NCBI GenBank assembly: GCA_014192625.1
Contig: BJHM01000004.1
Span: 1 to 64,000 of the forward strand
Reading direction: 5' to 3'
Source: Planctomycetota bacterium
GTDB lineage: Bacteria; Planctomycetota; UBA1135; UBA2386
DNA length: 64,000 nt
A program made the translations under genes and the position numbers. The notes below the pieces were generated by a model. That model saw only the letters and a program-made list of their open reading frames with translations. It was not told where the DNA came from and did not search any database. Shown here piece after piece: positions 1-8,502 of the stretch; within the stretch, counting starts at the first letter, position 1; every line of letters begins with the position of its first letter.

Positions 1-200
1 CGCCCGCGCACCCCCGCATCCCCCGCGCATCGCCCGCGCATCCCCCCCGCATCCCCAGCGCATCCCCCGCGCACCGCACGCGCATCGCACGCGCACCCGC
101 GCATCCCCCGCATCGCACGCGCATCCCCCGCGCATCGCCCGCGCACCCGCGCATCGCCCGCGCACCCGCGCATCGCACGCGCATCCCCCGCGCATCCCCG
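1..200. repeat. low-complexity GCATC-rich repeat block
   Basis: The first 200 bases are an imperfect repeat built from GCGCATC, GCGCACC and runs of C, with about fourteen copies of GCATC at irregular spacing (mostly 11-18 bases). There is no regular repeat/spacer alternation, so it is not a CRISPR array. No convincing gene lies in 1-312; the real coding sequence starts with the 3' end of the minus-strand rarA at 313. The block may continue to the left of the window. It resembles the other intergenic repeats here in being near-pure low-complexity sequence next to normal genes. Confidence 0.8.
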
Positions 201-312
201 GTCGTTTGGCTAACCGGCGCGAACGATCTGCCGCGCAGCAACGCGAGGTCCCTGCCTGCGGCAAAGCGGAGCGGTCGTTGCCGTCGCAAATACTGCGACT
301 AGGCCGTAACAC

Positions 313-1635
313 TCACCGCTTTCGCAGTCGCTCATTCTCGGCCATACGCTCGGCAACCTTCTTCTCGAAGCCACGGTCGCTCGGTGTAAAGAACGTGACG
401 CCGTTTAGCTCTGGTGGCAGACACTCCATCGCCGCAATGCCGCGCTCGGTGTCATGTGCGTAGACATAGCCACGGCCGTGCCCAAGTTCGCGCATGAGGC
501 CAGTAACGCCGTTGCGCAGATGCAGCGGCACTGGGTGTTGTGCACCATCGCGCGCGACGATGGCGGCAGCATCGATCGCCGCAATCACCGCGTTGCTCTT
601 CGGCGCGGCGGCAAGGTAGACCACCGCCTGCGTCAGTGGCAGACGACCTTCTGGCAGCCCGAGAAACTGCACCGCCTGCAGCGCTGCGATCGCCACTTGC
701 AGCGCCATCGGATCGGCGAGACCAACGTCCTCGGCAGCCATCGACACTAGTCGACGCGCGGCGGCGAGCGGATCGCCACCGGCCTCAATCATGCGCGCGA
801 GCCAATAGACCGCCGCCTGCACATCGGAGTTACGCAGGCTCTTGTGCAGTGCCGACAAAAGATCGAAGTGCAGGTCGCCATCTTTGTCGTTTCGCAGTGC
901 CCTGTGCTGAAACGCCTCGGTGATCATCGGCAGCGTGATCTCCTCTCCGTCGACGCAGGTCTGCGCACACGCTTCGAGCGCGGTCAACGCCCGCCGCGCA
1001 TCGCCGCCCGCGAGCAACACGAGCCGACCTACTGCGTCCATAGCCATCTGCAGCCCGCGCACGCCGAGGCCGCGCTCACGATCCGCGAGCGCACTCAGCA
1101 ACAACGCTGTCAACGCCGGCTCCGGCAACGACTGCAGTGCCACCACCCGACATCGCGACAGCAGCGCCGCGTTGACGGAGAACGATGGGTTTTCCGTCGT
1201 CGCGCCAATCAGCACAAAGAGCCCCTTCTCGACATGCGGCAACAACGCGTCTTGCTGCGCCTTGTTGAAACGGTGGATCTCGTCGACGAATAGTAGCGTG
1301 CCTTTGCCCTCTCGCGCACGCCGTGCCTCAGCCTCGGCGACCGCCTCGCGCACCTGAGCTATGCCTGCCATCACCGCCGAGAACGGTACGAAGGCAAGTC
1401 CCGCATGTTGCGCGATCAGCTGCGCCAGCGTCGTCTTGCCGGTGCCAGGAGGACCCCAAAGGATCAGCGAGCCCGCACCACCGCGCACGATCGCTGTCCG
1501 CAGCGCGCGACCTTCGCCGACGACATGATCTTGGCCTAGATACTCAGCCAGCGTGCGCGGCCGCATGCGATCGGCGAGCGGCGGCGGCGGCCCCTTCCTC
1601 GGCGCGGACCCGGTCGGTTCGCCAAACAGGCTCAT
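313..1635 (-). CDS. rarA: replication-associated recombination protein A (RarA/MgsA AAA+ ATPase)
   Basis: A 440-residue AAA+ ATPase of the clamp-loader-like RarA (MgsA/WRNIP1) family, which acts at stalled replication forks. Visible motifs: Walker A GPPGTGKT (residues 61-68), Walker B LLFVDE (about 114-119) followed by IHRFNK, and the sensor/arginine-finger stretch GATTENPSFSVN...SRCRV (about 144-164), all diagnostic of the family. The C-terminal part has the expected helical RarA oligomerisation region, and the length fits the family (about 430-450). Its ATG overlaps the stop of the upstream methyltransferase gene in an ATGA junction, so the two are probably co-translated. Confidence 0.96.
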   Translation of the reverse strand: MSLFGEPTGSAPRKGPPPPLADRMRPRTLAEYLGQDHVVGEGRALRTAIVRGGAGSLILWGPPGTGKTTLAQLIAQHAGLAFVPFSAVMAGIAQVREAVAEAEARRAREGKGTLLFVDEIHRFNKAQQDALLPHVEKGLFVLIGATTENPSFSVNAALLSRCRVVALQSLPEPALTALLLSALADRERGLGVRGLQMAMDAVGRLVLLAGGDARRALTALEACAQTCVDGEEITLPMITEAFQHRALRNDKDGDLHFDLLSALHKSLRNSDVQAAVYWLARMIEAGGDPLAAARRLVSMAAEDVGLADPMALQVAIAALQAVQFLGLPEGRLPLTQAVVYLAAAPKSNAVIAAIDAAAIVARDGAQHPVPLHLRNGVTGLMRELGHGRGYVYAHDTERGIAAMECLPPELNGVTFFTPSDRGFEKKVAERMAENERLRKR

Positions 1636-2423
1636 CGCCGCTGACGCCGCGCCTCAAACAAGAGCACGCCAGCAGCGACTGCGACGTTGAGACTATCCAC
1701 GGCCTTGGTAATCGGAATGCGAACGCGCGCATCCGCCGCCTTGATCAGTTCGGCAGGCACACCAGCGGCTTCGGCGCCAACCACCAGCATGGACGGCTTG
1801 CGCCAATCAATATCGAGGTAGCTGCGTTCGCCGCCGCCATCGGCGACCACCAGCTGCAGTTTCTGCTTGCGGCAAAACTCGATCAACTCCTGCGGCTTCA
1901 CGCCAGCTGAGGTCGCCAGGCGAAAGCTCGAACCCATCGCGCCGCGCACCGCCTTTTCGCGGAACGGATCGGCGCTACCCGCGAGGGCAACGAAGCCACT
2001 AGCACCCGCTGCCTCGGCAGTACGGATCAACGCGCCTAGATTGCCCGGGTCGCGCACACCAGCGGCGGCAACGACAATCGGCGATGGATCGGCGCGCAGC
2101 AGATCCAAAGGCGCCCAACTCGGCCGCGCGAAAACGACGGCTACACCCTGATGCGTCTCCAGCGATGAAACTTTGGCCAGGATCTCATCACTGCAAGTGG
2201 CATACTCCGGCAGCGCGCGCAGTCGTTCAGCGAGGTGCTCATCGCGCATTCGCGGCGACACCAGCGCGGCGAGCACCTTCAGACCTGCGTCGAGGCCTTC
2301 GGTGGCGAGTCGGACCCCTTCGGCAAGCATCGCACCTGCGTCGTCACCAGTCGCAGCTGCGCGAAACAACTGCAGGATCGGGTTCTTGGTGGAAGTTATG
2401 GTCTTCGGTTCTACAGGCTGCAT
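1632..2423 (-). CDS. TrmH/SpoU-family RNA 2'-O-methyltransferase
   Basis: A 263-residue SPOUT methyltransferase that would 2'-O-methylate rRNA or tRNA using S-adenosylmethionine. The N-terminal substrate-binding region (about 10-100) precedes the SPOUT core with motif 1 (NLGALIRTAEAAG, Asn129), motif 2 (VVGAEAAGVP, 214-223) and motif 3 (RIPITKAVDSLNVAVAAG, 235-252). The ATG at 2423 is chosen because the knotted-fold family normally begins just before the TSTKNPILQLF segment. The open frame continues upstream to 2636 but there overlaps the divergent sialidase-like gene. The stop overlaps the rarA start (ATGA). The exact RNA target cannot be read from sequence. Confidence 0.92.
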   Translation of the reverse strand: MQPVEPKTITSTKNPILQLFRAAATGDDAGAMLAEGVRLATEGLDAGLKVLAALVSPRMRDEHLAERLRALPEYATCSDEILAKVSSLETHQGVAVVFARPSWAPLDLLRADPSPIVVAAAGVRDPGNLGALIRTAEAAGASGFVALAGSADPFREKAVRGAMGSSFRLATSAGVKPQELIEFCRKQKLQLVVADGGGERSYLDIDWRKPSMLVVGAEAAGVPAELIKAADARVRIPITKAVDSLNVAVAAGVLLFEARRQRR

Positions 2424-2478
2424 CCGCGCATCTTGGCGGTTTTGCGGCTCTGGGGCGAGCGTCTGGCATGATCTCGCC

Positions 2479-3597
2479 ATGCTGCTGCTCGCCTGCCTCG
2501 CGCTGCTCACCCAGCAAACACCACAGAAGCCACTGCGACTCGACCTCGCTGGTGAGACTTTCCGGCAAGTCGTTGTCGACCGCGAAGCGGAGCAATATCT
2601 CGGCCACGTCTCCACAGTTTTGCTAGCCGACGGCAAGACGATTCTTGCGGTCTACCCAAAAGGACATGGCCGCGGCGCAATCCTGCTAAAGCGCAGCACG
2701 GATGGCGGCCGCACATGGAGCGAACGGCTGCCAGTGCCTGCGTCCTTTGCAACGAGCCTCGAAACGCCAACCATCCATCGCGTCCTCGCAGCCAACGGCA
2801 AGCACAGCCTGATCCTCTGGTCGGGCCTCTATCCGGCACGCATTGCGCGTAGCGAAGATGACGGTGAGCACTGGAGCGAGCTGCAAGCTGCTGGCGATTT
2901 TGGCGGCATCGTAGTTATGGGCGACGTCGTGGCACTGAAGCAGCCCGGCTACTACACCGCATTGTTCCATGATGATGGGCGCTTTCTAACGAGCGACGGC
3001 AAAATCTCGGACACGTTCACGCTGCTCGCGACCGACTCAGGCGATGCAGGCCGCACATGGAGCACGCCGCGCGCAATCTGGTCCGGCAAAGACCTGCACC
3101 TGTGCGAGCCGGGCGCGATCCGTTCGCCGGATGGCACGAAGATCACGTTGCTATTGCGCGAGAACGCCCGCAAACAGCCGTCGCAGACGATGACGAGCAT
3201 CGACCAAGGCAAGACGTGGAGCGCGCCAAAGGCGCTGCACGAGATCCTCACCGGCGACCGCCACACCGCGCGCTACGCCAGTGATGGCCGCGTCGTCGTG
3301 GTCTATCGCGACATGGGACTTGGCAAGGACCACAAAACCAAAGGCGATTTCGTCGCGTGGGTCGGCCACTACGAAGACCTGCTCGAGGGCAAGCAAGGGG
3401 ACTACCACGTGCGCTTGCTCGACAACCAGAACAGTTGGGACTGCGGCTATCCGGGTCTCGAAGTGCTGCCCGACGGCACGTTCGTAGCGACGACCTACGG
3501 CCATTGGGCGAACGGCGCGCCGCCGTTCATCGTCAGTGTGCGCTTCTCGCTCACCGAACTCGACGCCATGGCAAAGCTCGCCGCCGCACTGAAGTAG
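2479..3597 (+). CDS. secreted sialidase-like (BNR/Asp-box) protein
   Basis: A 372-residue exported protein with a short N-terminal hydrophobic signal (LLLACLALL). It is predicted to form a six-bladed beta-propeller of the sialidase/exo-alpha-sialidase superfamily. Asp-box motifs (SxDxGxxW type) are visible as STDGGRTWSE, SEDDGEHWSE, SGDAGRTWST and SIDQGKTWSA. The conserved arginines expected of a true sialidase cannot be assigned with certainty, so substrate and activity are open. The start is the ATG at 2479, directly before the hydrophobic run. It is transcribed divergently from the methyltransferase gene, only 55 bases away. Confidence 0.85.
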   Translation: MLLLACLALLTQQTPQKPLRLDLAGETFRQVVVDREAEQYLGHVSTVLLADGKTILAVYPKGHGRGAILLKRSTDGGRTWSERLPVPASFATSLETPTIHRVLAANGKHSLILWSGLYPARIARSEDDGEHWSELQAAGDFGGIVVMGDVVALKQPGYYTALFHDDGRFLTSDGKISDTFTLLATDSGDAGRTWSTPRAIWSGKDLHLCEPGAIRSPDGTKITLLLRENARKQPSQTMTSIDQGKTWSAPKALHEILTGDRHTARYASDGRVVVVYRDMGLGKDHKTKGDFVAWVGHYEDLLEGKQGDYHVRLLDNQNSWDCGYPGLEVLPDGTFVATTYGHWANGAPPFIVSVRFSLTELDAMAKLAAALK

Positions 3598-3681
3598 CAC
3601 GCGACCAGTGCGGTGCTTTCGGAGGTGGCTGCGGCTCAAGCCCACGGCGCAAAATCTGCGCGACCGTCCACCTGTTGCGAA

Positions 3682-4626
3682 CTAACAAAAGCCAGTCGTG
3701 TCGCCGCGCACCGGTGACCGCGACAACTTTGCCAAGTCGAAGTCCAAGACCAACTCGCGTGGCAGGCAACGGGTGCCTTGCGGGCGCAGGCCGCAGAGAA
3801 ATGCCAAGTGACCAAAAAGCGCAGCGGCAGCGACACCTTGCGCGCGGAACCAGCGCAACGAAGTGTCGCCGTGACGTTTGGCGAGGCGCAGACCATCTTC
3901 GCCAACGACCAGCGGCACGTGCGAAAAGCGCGGCGCGCGCAGGTTCAACGCTGCATAGAGCAGCAGTTGCCGCGGCGTGCTCGGCAGCAGGTCATCGGCG
4001 CGCAGCACATCGGTCACGCACTGCGCCGCGTCATCGACGACGACCGCGAGTTGGTAGGCAGGGCCGCCACAGCGCTTCTGGATGACGAAATCACCTCGGA
4101 TTCGGCCGCCCAGCGGACCACAAAAACCGTCCACGAATGGCACTTCGCCGACCGCCACGCGAAAGCGCAGCGCCGCATCGCGCCCGGTCGCTTCCTTGGC
4201 CGCCATCAGCGTTGGAAAGCGACCGCGGCAGGTGCCCGGATAGACCGGTCCGTCGTCGCCCACCTCGTGCGGCGCCGATGCCGCATCCTCAACTTCCTTG
4301 CGCGTGCAGACGCATGGGTATGCGCGACCCGATTGAATCAAACGCCCGGCCGCCGCCGCGTAACTTGCCAAGCGATCTGACTGGCAGACAACTGCGCCAT
4401 CCCAATCGAGTCCGAGCCAGCGCAAATCTTCAATCGCTTCGGTCGCGGCTTGCAACTTCACGCGCGGACCATCGATGTCCTCGATGCGAAGCAGTATGCT
4501 GCCGCCCTGCGATCGCGCCTGCAGCCAGGCCAGCATAAACGTGCGGGCGTTGCCAAGGTGCAACGCGCCGGTCGGGCTGGGCGCAAGACGACCGATCACC
4601 TGACTACTGCCCGATGGATTCTGCAT
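3682..4626 (-). CDS. gluQ: glutamyl-Q tRNA(Asp) synthetase
   Basis: A 314-residue truncated glutamyl-tRNA synthetase paralogue, which glutamylates the queuosine of tRNA(Asp). The catalytic Rossmann domain is complete: APSPTGALHLGN holds the HIGH-type signature (HLGN, about 23-26), and LRLAKRHGDTSL is the KMSKS-equivalent loop. The zinc-site pattern CVC...YPGTC is present, and the C-terminal anticodon-binding domain of GluRS is absent, as expected for GluQ. The ATG at 4626 lies 13 bases inside the divergently read rsgA start region. A GTG at 4599 in the same frame would avoid the overlap and still precede the first conserved motif. A tRNA-Asp(GTC), the substrate type, lies at about 39.7 kb. 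Confidence 0.93.
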   Translation of the reverse strand: MQNPSGSSQVIGRLAPSPTGALHLGNARTFMLAWLQARSQGGSILLRIEDIDGPRVKLQAATEAIEDLRWLGLDWDGAVVCQSDRLASYAAAAGRLIQSGRAYPCVCTRKEVEDAASAPHEVGDDGPVYPGTCRGRFPTLMAAKEATGRDAALRFRVAVGEVPFVDGFCGPLGGRIRGDFVIQKRCGGPAYQLAVVVDDAAQCVTDVLRADDLLPSTPRQLLLYAALNLRAPRFSHVPLVVGEDGLRLAKRHGDTSLRWFRAQGVAAAALFGHLAFLCGLRPQGTRCLPRELVLDFDLAKLSRSPVRGDTTGFC

Positions 4627-5594
4627 TACAAGAAGGCCTCGTTTTACGGATCGATGCCAAGGTCTGTCAGGTTGAGATTGGCGGCCAACGCCACTCGTTG
4701 CCACTGAGCGGTAAGTTGTTTGAACGAAAAAGTCACGAGAAGCGGCCGCTTTCGGTCGGCGATCGCGTGCTGGTGCGGATCGATGCACAGGGCGGCGCCA
4801 TTGATGAACTGCTGCCGCGCATGAGCCAACTCACCCGCCGCGCGGCGAGCGAAGGTGAGGAGCGCGCACAGGTGATCGCCGCCAACATCACCTTGGTGCT
4901 GATCGTCGCCTCGATTGCGGAGCCGCCATTTCAGCCAGAACTGGTCGATGGATTGCTCGCGGCCGCGCGACGCGAAAACCTGAACGCCGTGATCGTGCTG
5001 ACCAAACTCGACCGCGACAAGAAGGGCGCCGTAGCGCACTGGCAAAACCTGTATCAGTCCATCGGCGTGACCGTCCTCGTGACCAGCACCTCGCCGGAGC
5101 TACACACCGACGATGCGTTTGCGCAACTGGCGAAATTGCTGCACGAGAATCGCAGCGTGATGTGCGGCCTTTCTGGCGCTGGTAAATCGACGTTGTTGAA
5201 TCTCGTGATGCCAGGACTGGAACTGCGCGTCGGCTCGCTGAATCACATTCGCCAGGGCCGTCACACCACGACCCACACCGAGCTGATTCCGCTGCCTTTC
5301 GGTGGTCACGTGCTCGACACGCCGGGAGTTCGCAGCTTCCATATGTTCCACATTGGCGTGCAGGAGACGCAGTTCTTGTTTGTCGAGATCGCTGCACTGT
5401 TGCCGCAATGCGGCTACCGCAACTGTCTCCATCTTGGCGAGCCTGACTGCGCGGTGCGCGTTGCACTCGCCGAAAAAACGATCGCCGAAACACGCTACGC
5501 GTCCTACACGGCAATGCTCAACTGGGCACAGGCGGCGGCAAAGCACGTCGACGGTGACGACGATCGGTCAAGCCGGCGACGACGGCCCCGATAA
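4614..5594 (+). CDS. rsgA: ribosome small-subunit-dependent GTPase A
   Basis: A 326-residue circularly permuted GTPase that assists late 30S maturation. The order of GTPase motifs is permuted as in RsgA/YjeQ: an N-terminal OB-fold (about 1-65), then G4 (TKLD, 130-133), G1 (GLSGAGKST, 185-193) and G3 (DTPG, about 235-238). The C-terminal zinc knuckle has C266, C271, H273 and C279. The ATG at 4614 is the only methionine before the OB fold and overlaps the 5' end of gluQ by 13 bases if gluQ uses its ATG. The 3' end overlaps the convergent membrane-protein gene by 77 bases. Confidence 0.95.
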   Translation: MDSALQEGLVLRIDAKVCQVEIGGQRHSLPLSGKLFERKSHEKRPLSVGDRVLVRIDAQGGAIDELLPRMSQLTRRAASEGEERAQVIAANITLVLIVASIAEPPFQPELVDGLLAAARRENLNAVIVLTKLDRDKKGAVAHWQNLYQSIGVTVLVTSTSPELHTDDAFAQLAKLLHENRSVMCGLSGAGKSTLLNLVMPGLELRVGSLNHIRQGRHTTTHTELIPLPFGGHVLDTPGVRSFHMFHIGVQETQFLFVEIAALLPQCGYRNCLHLGEPDCAVRVALAEKTIAETRYASYTAMLNWAQAAAKHVDGDDDRSSRRRRPR

Positions 5595-6054
5595 CGCCAG
5601 CCGACAGCGCGGCGATCGCGGCGGTCGCCACCACCGACATCGGTCCGACCCCGAGCAGCCCGTCGAGCACCTTGTCGACCTCCACCTTGCTCACCCCCTG
5701 CTGCAGCCACTCATCACGCAGCATGTCGAGCGCCAGGTCGTCGATTCGGAACCCATGCCATAAGGTCACCGCTGCTGGCACGATCACGCCAAGGCCAATC
5801 GAAATGAACGACACGGCAAAGCCTGAGGCCGACCCCAAGTGGGGATCTTTTCGCAACACAAGCGCCGCAGGCAGCATCCCAAGCGGCGCACCAAGGAACC
5901 CGGCGCAGCAGCACATCGGCACCCAAAGCTCATGTCGCACCATCGCCGGCAGATGCAGCAGGGTGGTGATCAAGGCACCGATGGCGATCGGGATTTGCCA
6001 TGATGCAGGCGGCGTTGACGGCGGCGTTGACGGCGGCGTTGCTGATGGACTCAC
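5518..6054 (-). CDS. hypothetical membrane protein (GTG start)
   Basis: A 178-residue protein of unrecognised family. It starts with a proline/threonine-rich stretch made by a 12-base in-frame repeat (S-T-P-P units), then has hydrophobic segments around residues 20-35, 45-62, 75-95 and 145-170, so about four membrane helices. The last residues are Arg/Pro-rich. The GTG at 6054 is chosen because it overlaps the DUF2752 stop as GTGA and because an upstream extension would run into the DUF2752 coding region. The last 77 bases overlap the 3' end of rsgA on the other strand. Its place behind a DUF2752 gene suggests a membrane role, but no function can be stated. Confidence 0.65.
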   Translation of the reverse strand: MSPSATPPSTPPSTPPASWQIPIAIGALITTLLHLPAMVRHELWVPMCCCAGFLGAPLGMLPAALVLRKDPHLGSASGFAVSFISIGLGVIVPAAVTLWHGFRIDDLALDMLRDEWLQQGVSKVEVDKVLDGLLGVGPMSVVATAAIAALSAGVIGAVVAGLTDRRHRRRALPPPVPS

Positions 6055-6506
6055 GGCTTTGTGAAGGTGAGGTATTTGTAGAGCCAAGACAAGAGCAGTA
6101 ACGCCGTGCCGCCAACAACGAGGCGCGCACCCGGCAACTGGCGACAGACATCGAAGAACGATCGGCTCCGCAGCAGGCACCAAATGGCCAGCAGGCCAAA
6201 CAGGATGCCAGCGATTCCAAGCGCGGCCCCGAAGGGCTGCACGATCAGCGCCTGCACGAGGTTGCCGTGCACCACATGACATGCCGCCGTCGTTGCGCCG
6301 CAGGTCGGGCACGGCAGGCCGTAGTGCATCGGCCAACTGCAGCGCACCATGCCCAACTTCACATGCGTGTCATAGCCACGCGGATCCGGCGTGACACTGG
6401 CCAGCATCGTCGTGCAGAGCACGGCCGCAAGGGAAACCGTTGCAGCTACGAGTCGGTCAAGCCACGGCCGCTGCGGTCCATCCGAAACCGGAATCGTCGT
6501 GATCAC
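6051..6506 (-). CDS. DUF2752 family membrane protein
   Basis: A 151-residue membrane protein with the DUF2752 signature: CPTCGATTA near the middle followed by an HGN...QPFG stretch. It has an N-terminal hydrophobic helix, a helix after the QPFG motif and a C-terminal hydrophobic helix. DUF2752 proteins are widespread in Bacteroidetes, actinobacteria and Planctomycetes and have no established biochemical role. The two cysteines of the signature suggest metal or redox chemistry, but that is inference. It follows the 177-residue hypothetical gene by 44 bases and overlaps the next membrane-protein gene (GTGA), forming one minus-strand string with folC. Confidence 0.85.
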   Translation of the reverse strand: MITTIPVSDGPQRPWLDRLVAATVSLAAVLCTTMLASVTPDPRGYDTHVKLGMVRCSWPMHYGLPCPTCGATTAACHVVHGNLVQALIVQPFGAALGIAGILFGLLAIWCLLRSRSFFDVCRQLPGARLVVGGTALLLLSWLYKYLTFTKP

Positions 6507-6550
6507 GCGACTAGCGTGCGCGATCGCAGAGCGCAGCGCCAGCGCGGCGA

Positions 6551-7084
6551 TCAGCCGAAATCGAACAGATAGGCGAGCCGGTCTTTGCGGACAATCGCGT
6601 AGTCAAGCCTACTGAGCAGCGCAAGCTCTGGATGGCTGAGGTCAAGCCCGCGCAGCACTGGCTGCTGCATGATGAAATATTTGCGCCCGGTCGGCTGCGT
6701 CTCGTAGGCACCCTGCTCCATCATGCCGGCCAACTCAAACTGCAGTGCGCCGTTGTAGAACGCGCGGGCCTTGATGTTCTGTCCTTTCGTGGCAATGCGG
6801 CGCATCGCCGGATCACTGCCGAGGTCTAGCAGCTCGTGCGCAAACAGGACCTCGCTCGTATTGATCAGCACGGTTGCAGTGCGAATCACTTCGGGCGAAC
6901 GCAGCGAGATCATCGTCGCATCCTGCACCCGCAGAAACGAACGGTTGTGATCCTCTAGAACATTGGTGAGCCGCTTGTTCTTGTTCTCTAAACGCCCCTT
7001 GATCATAAACGCATCCGTCAGGAACAGGTCCTCGACGATCGTTGGCGCGATTGCGCCACTGCCCGGGTTGGAAGGATCGCTCAT
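6551..7084 (-). CDS. conserved hypothetical protein, soluble, 177 aa
   Basis: A 177-residue protein without signal peptide or membrane segment; I do not recognise the family. It has a mixed alpha/beta look with alternating hydrophobic stretches (TATVLINTSEVLFAHELLDLG, then a RKYFIMQQPVLRG segment) and no enzyme motif. The start ATG lies 7 bases after the folC stop, so it is likely co-transcribed with folC. The DUF2752 gene follows 44 bases later. A small intracellular scaffold or regulatory role would fit the appearance but is not shown. Confidence 0.7.
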   Translation of the reverse strand: MSDPSNPGSGAIAPTIVEDLFLTDAFMIKGRLENKNKRLTNVLEDHNRSFLRVQDATMISLRSPEVIRTATVLINTSEVLFAHELLDLGSDPAMRRIATKGQNIKARAFYNGALQFELAGMMEQGAYETQPTGRKYFIMQQPVLRGLDLSHPELALLSRLDYAIVRKDRLAYLFDFG

Positions 7085-7091
7085 GCCGCTT

Positions 7092-8405
7092 TTATTGAGT
7101 GCGCAACAATCGCCGCACTTCGCCGGCGAGATAGAACGAACCCGTGACCAGCCGCGGTCCCGGTTGCGCCATCAGCGCCACAAGGCCGTCCGCAGCAGAG
7201 CTCACCAGCACGCACTCCCGACCTTGCAATCGCAGCCACTCCGCAATCGCAGAAGGGATCTCCCCGACGGTGCCCGAAAGCTCCGTCACGACGAAACTAT
7301 CGGCGATCGGCAGTAGTCGGCTCAAGGTCTCGCGCCAACGTTTGCCGGCGGCACAAGCAAACAGCACCGCAACCCGCGCACGAGGCCACCGCCGGTTCAT
7401 TTCCACTGCCACCGCTGACATCGATTGTTCGGTGTGCGCGCCATCGAGCACGACCACCTCCCCACCGCGCAAAGTGACGATCTCAAATCGACACGGCAAG
7501 GCGGGCCTGGGGGCCGGCGTCAGGTCGAGAGCGGCATCGGGGCACAGTTCGACAAATGCTGCCGCGGCCAGCGCCAGCGCGGGCAACTCATAGGCGCGCG
7601 CCGCCGGTAACTGAAACGGCAACTCGCGGCCATTGGGCAACACCAACCGGCCAAGGCAATGTTCGCCATCCCACCGCTCGTCCTCGATACGCAGATCACG
7701 GGAAAGCACCGACAGCCGCGCGCCAACGCTTGCCGCATGCCGCTCGATCACCGCCAGTGCCGCACCTTGCGCCGCCGTAAAGCCGCGACCATTTGCACGG
7801 ATCACCGGCGCCTTCTCGCCCGCGATCGCCACAATCGTCGGGCCAAGTATATCTGTGTGTTCCAGTTCAATGCTCGTCACGATCGAGCAATCGACAGGGA
7901 TCGCCGTCGTCGCATCGAAGCGCCCACCGAGCCCGACTTCCCAGATCGCGAGGCCGACCTTGGCAGCGGCAAACTCATCGACCGCAGCCGCAGTCATCGC
8001 CTCAAAGAACGTCGCCCGCAGGCCGTGCGTTTCTGCGTATGCGAGGACTACTCGCAACCGCTCCTCAAGCCGCTCGACCGCGATTGCCTCTGCGCCGACC
8101 CGAATCCGCTCGAGCAACGTGTCTACGTGCGGCGACAAAAATACGCCGGGCCGAAGTCCAGCGCGCTCGGCAAACGCCGCCAAGAACGCGCACGTCGTGC
8201 CCTTCCCCTTGCTGCCGCCGACCTGCACCGCTTGGCATTGCTTGCCGCCGGCAAAAGGCCGCGCCAGCAAAGCCTCAATCGTCACCAAGTCCCAGACGCG
8301 CAAGGCTGGCCGCGAACGCTCGTAGTTGACGAGGCGGCCAAGGAGGGGTTCGAGACGGAGCGCTGCTGGATCCACGCGCTGCTCATGCTGCAATATTGCA
8401 ACCAT
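7092..8405 (-). CDS. folC: bifunctional folylpolyglutamate synthase / dihydrofolate synthase
   Basis: A 437-residue Mur-ligase-family enzyme that adds glutamate to dihydropteroate/folates with ATP. The P-loop is GGSKGKGTT (63-71). Further family marks are the LSPH segment, the EVGLGGRFDATT motif, the SIELEHTDILG block and a C-terminal domain with VLDGAHTEQSM. Length matches FolC (about 420-440). The start is the first ATG of the frame. It is the first gene of the minus-strand run to 5518 and is divergent from the esterase gene at 8503, leaving 97 bases for both promoters. Confidence 0.94.
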   Translation of the reverse strand: MVAILQHEQRVDPAALRLEPLLGRLVNYERSRPALRVWDLVTIEALLARPFAGGKQCQAVQVGGSKGKGTTCAFLAAFAERAGLRPGVFLSPHVDTLLERIRVGAEAIAVERLEERLRVVLAYAETHGLRATFFEAMTAAAVDEFAAAKVGLAIWEVGLGGRFDATTAIPVDCSIVTSIELEHTDILGPTIVAIAGEKAPVIRANGRGFTAAQGAALAVIERHAASVGARLSVLSRDLRIEDERWDGEHCLGRLVLPNGRELPFQLPAARAYELPALALAAAAFVELCPDAALDLTPAPRPALPCRFEIVTLRGGEVVVLDGAHTEQSMSAVAVEMNRRWPRARVAVLFACAAGKRWRETLSRLLPIADSFVVTELSGTVGEIPSAIAEWLRLQGRECVLVSSAADGLVALMAQPGPRLVTGSFYLAGEVRRLLRTQ

Positions 8406-8502
8406 TCTGTCGACGATTCACCATTGTGCGCCTGCGCCTTTTGCCGCATCCGGTATGACTTTCGACCCATGTGCGCACAAAGCCGCGCGCTGGAGATCTC
8501 TC

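Noticed and set aside
1-200. CRISPR array
   Set aside because: No constant repeat with unique spacers; all sequence is low-complexity and no cas gene is in the window. The same holds for the arrays at 31285, 33085 and 39954.
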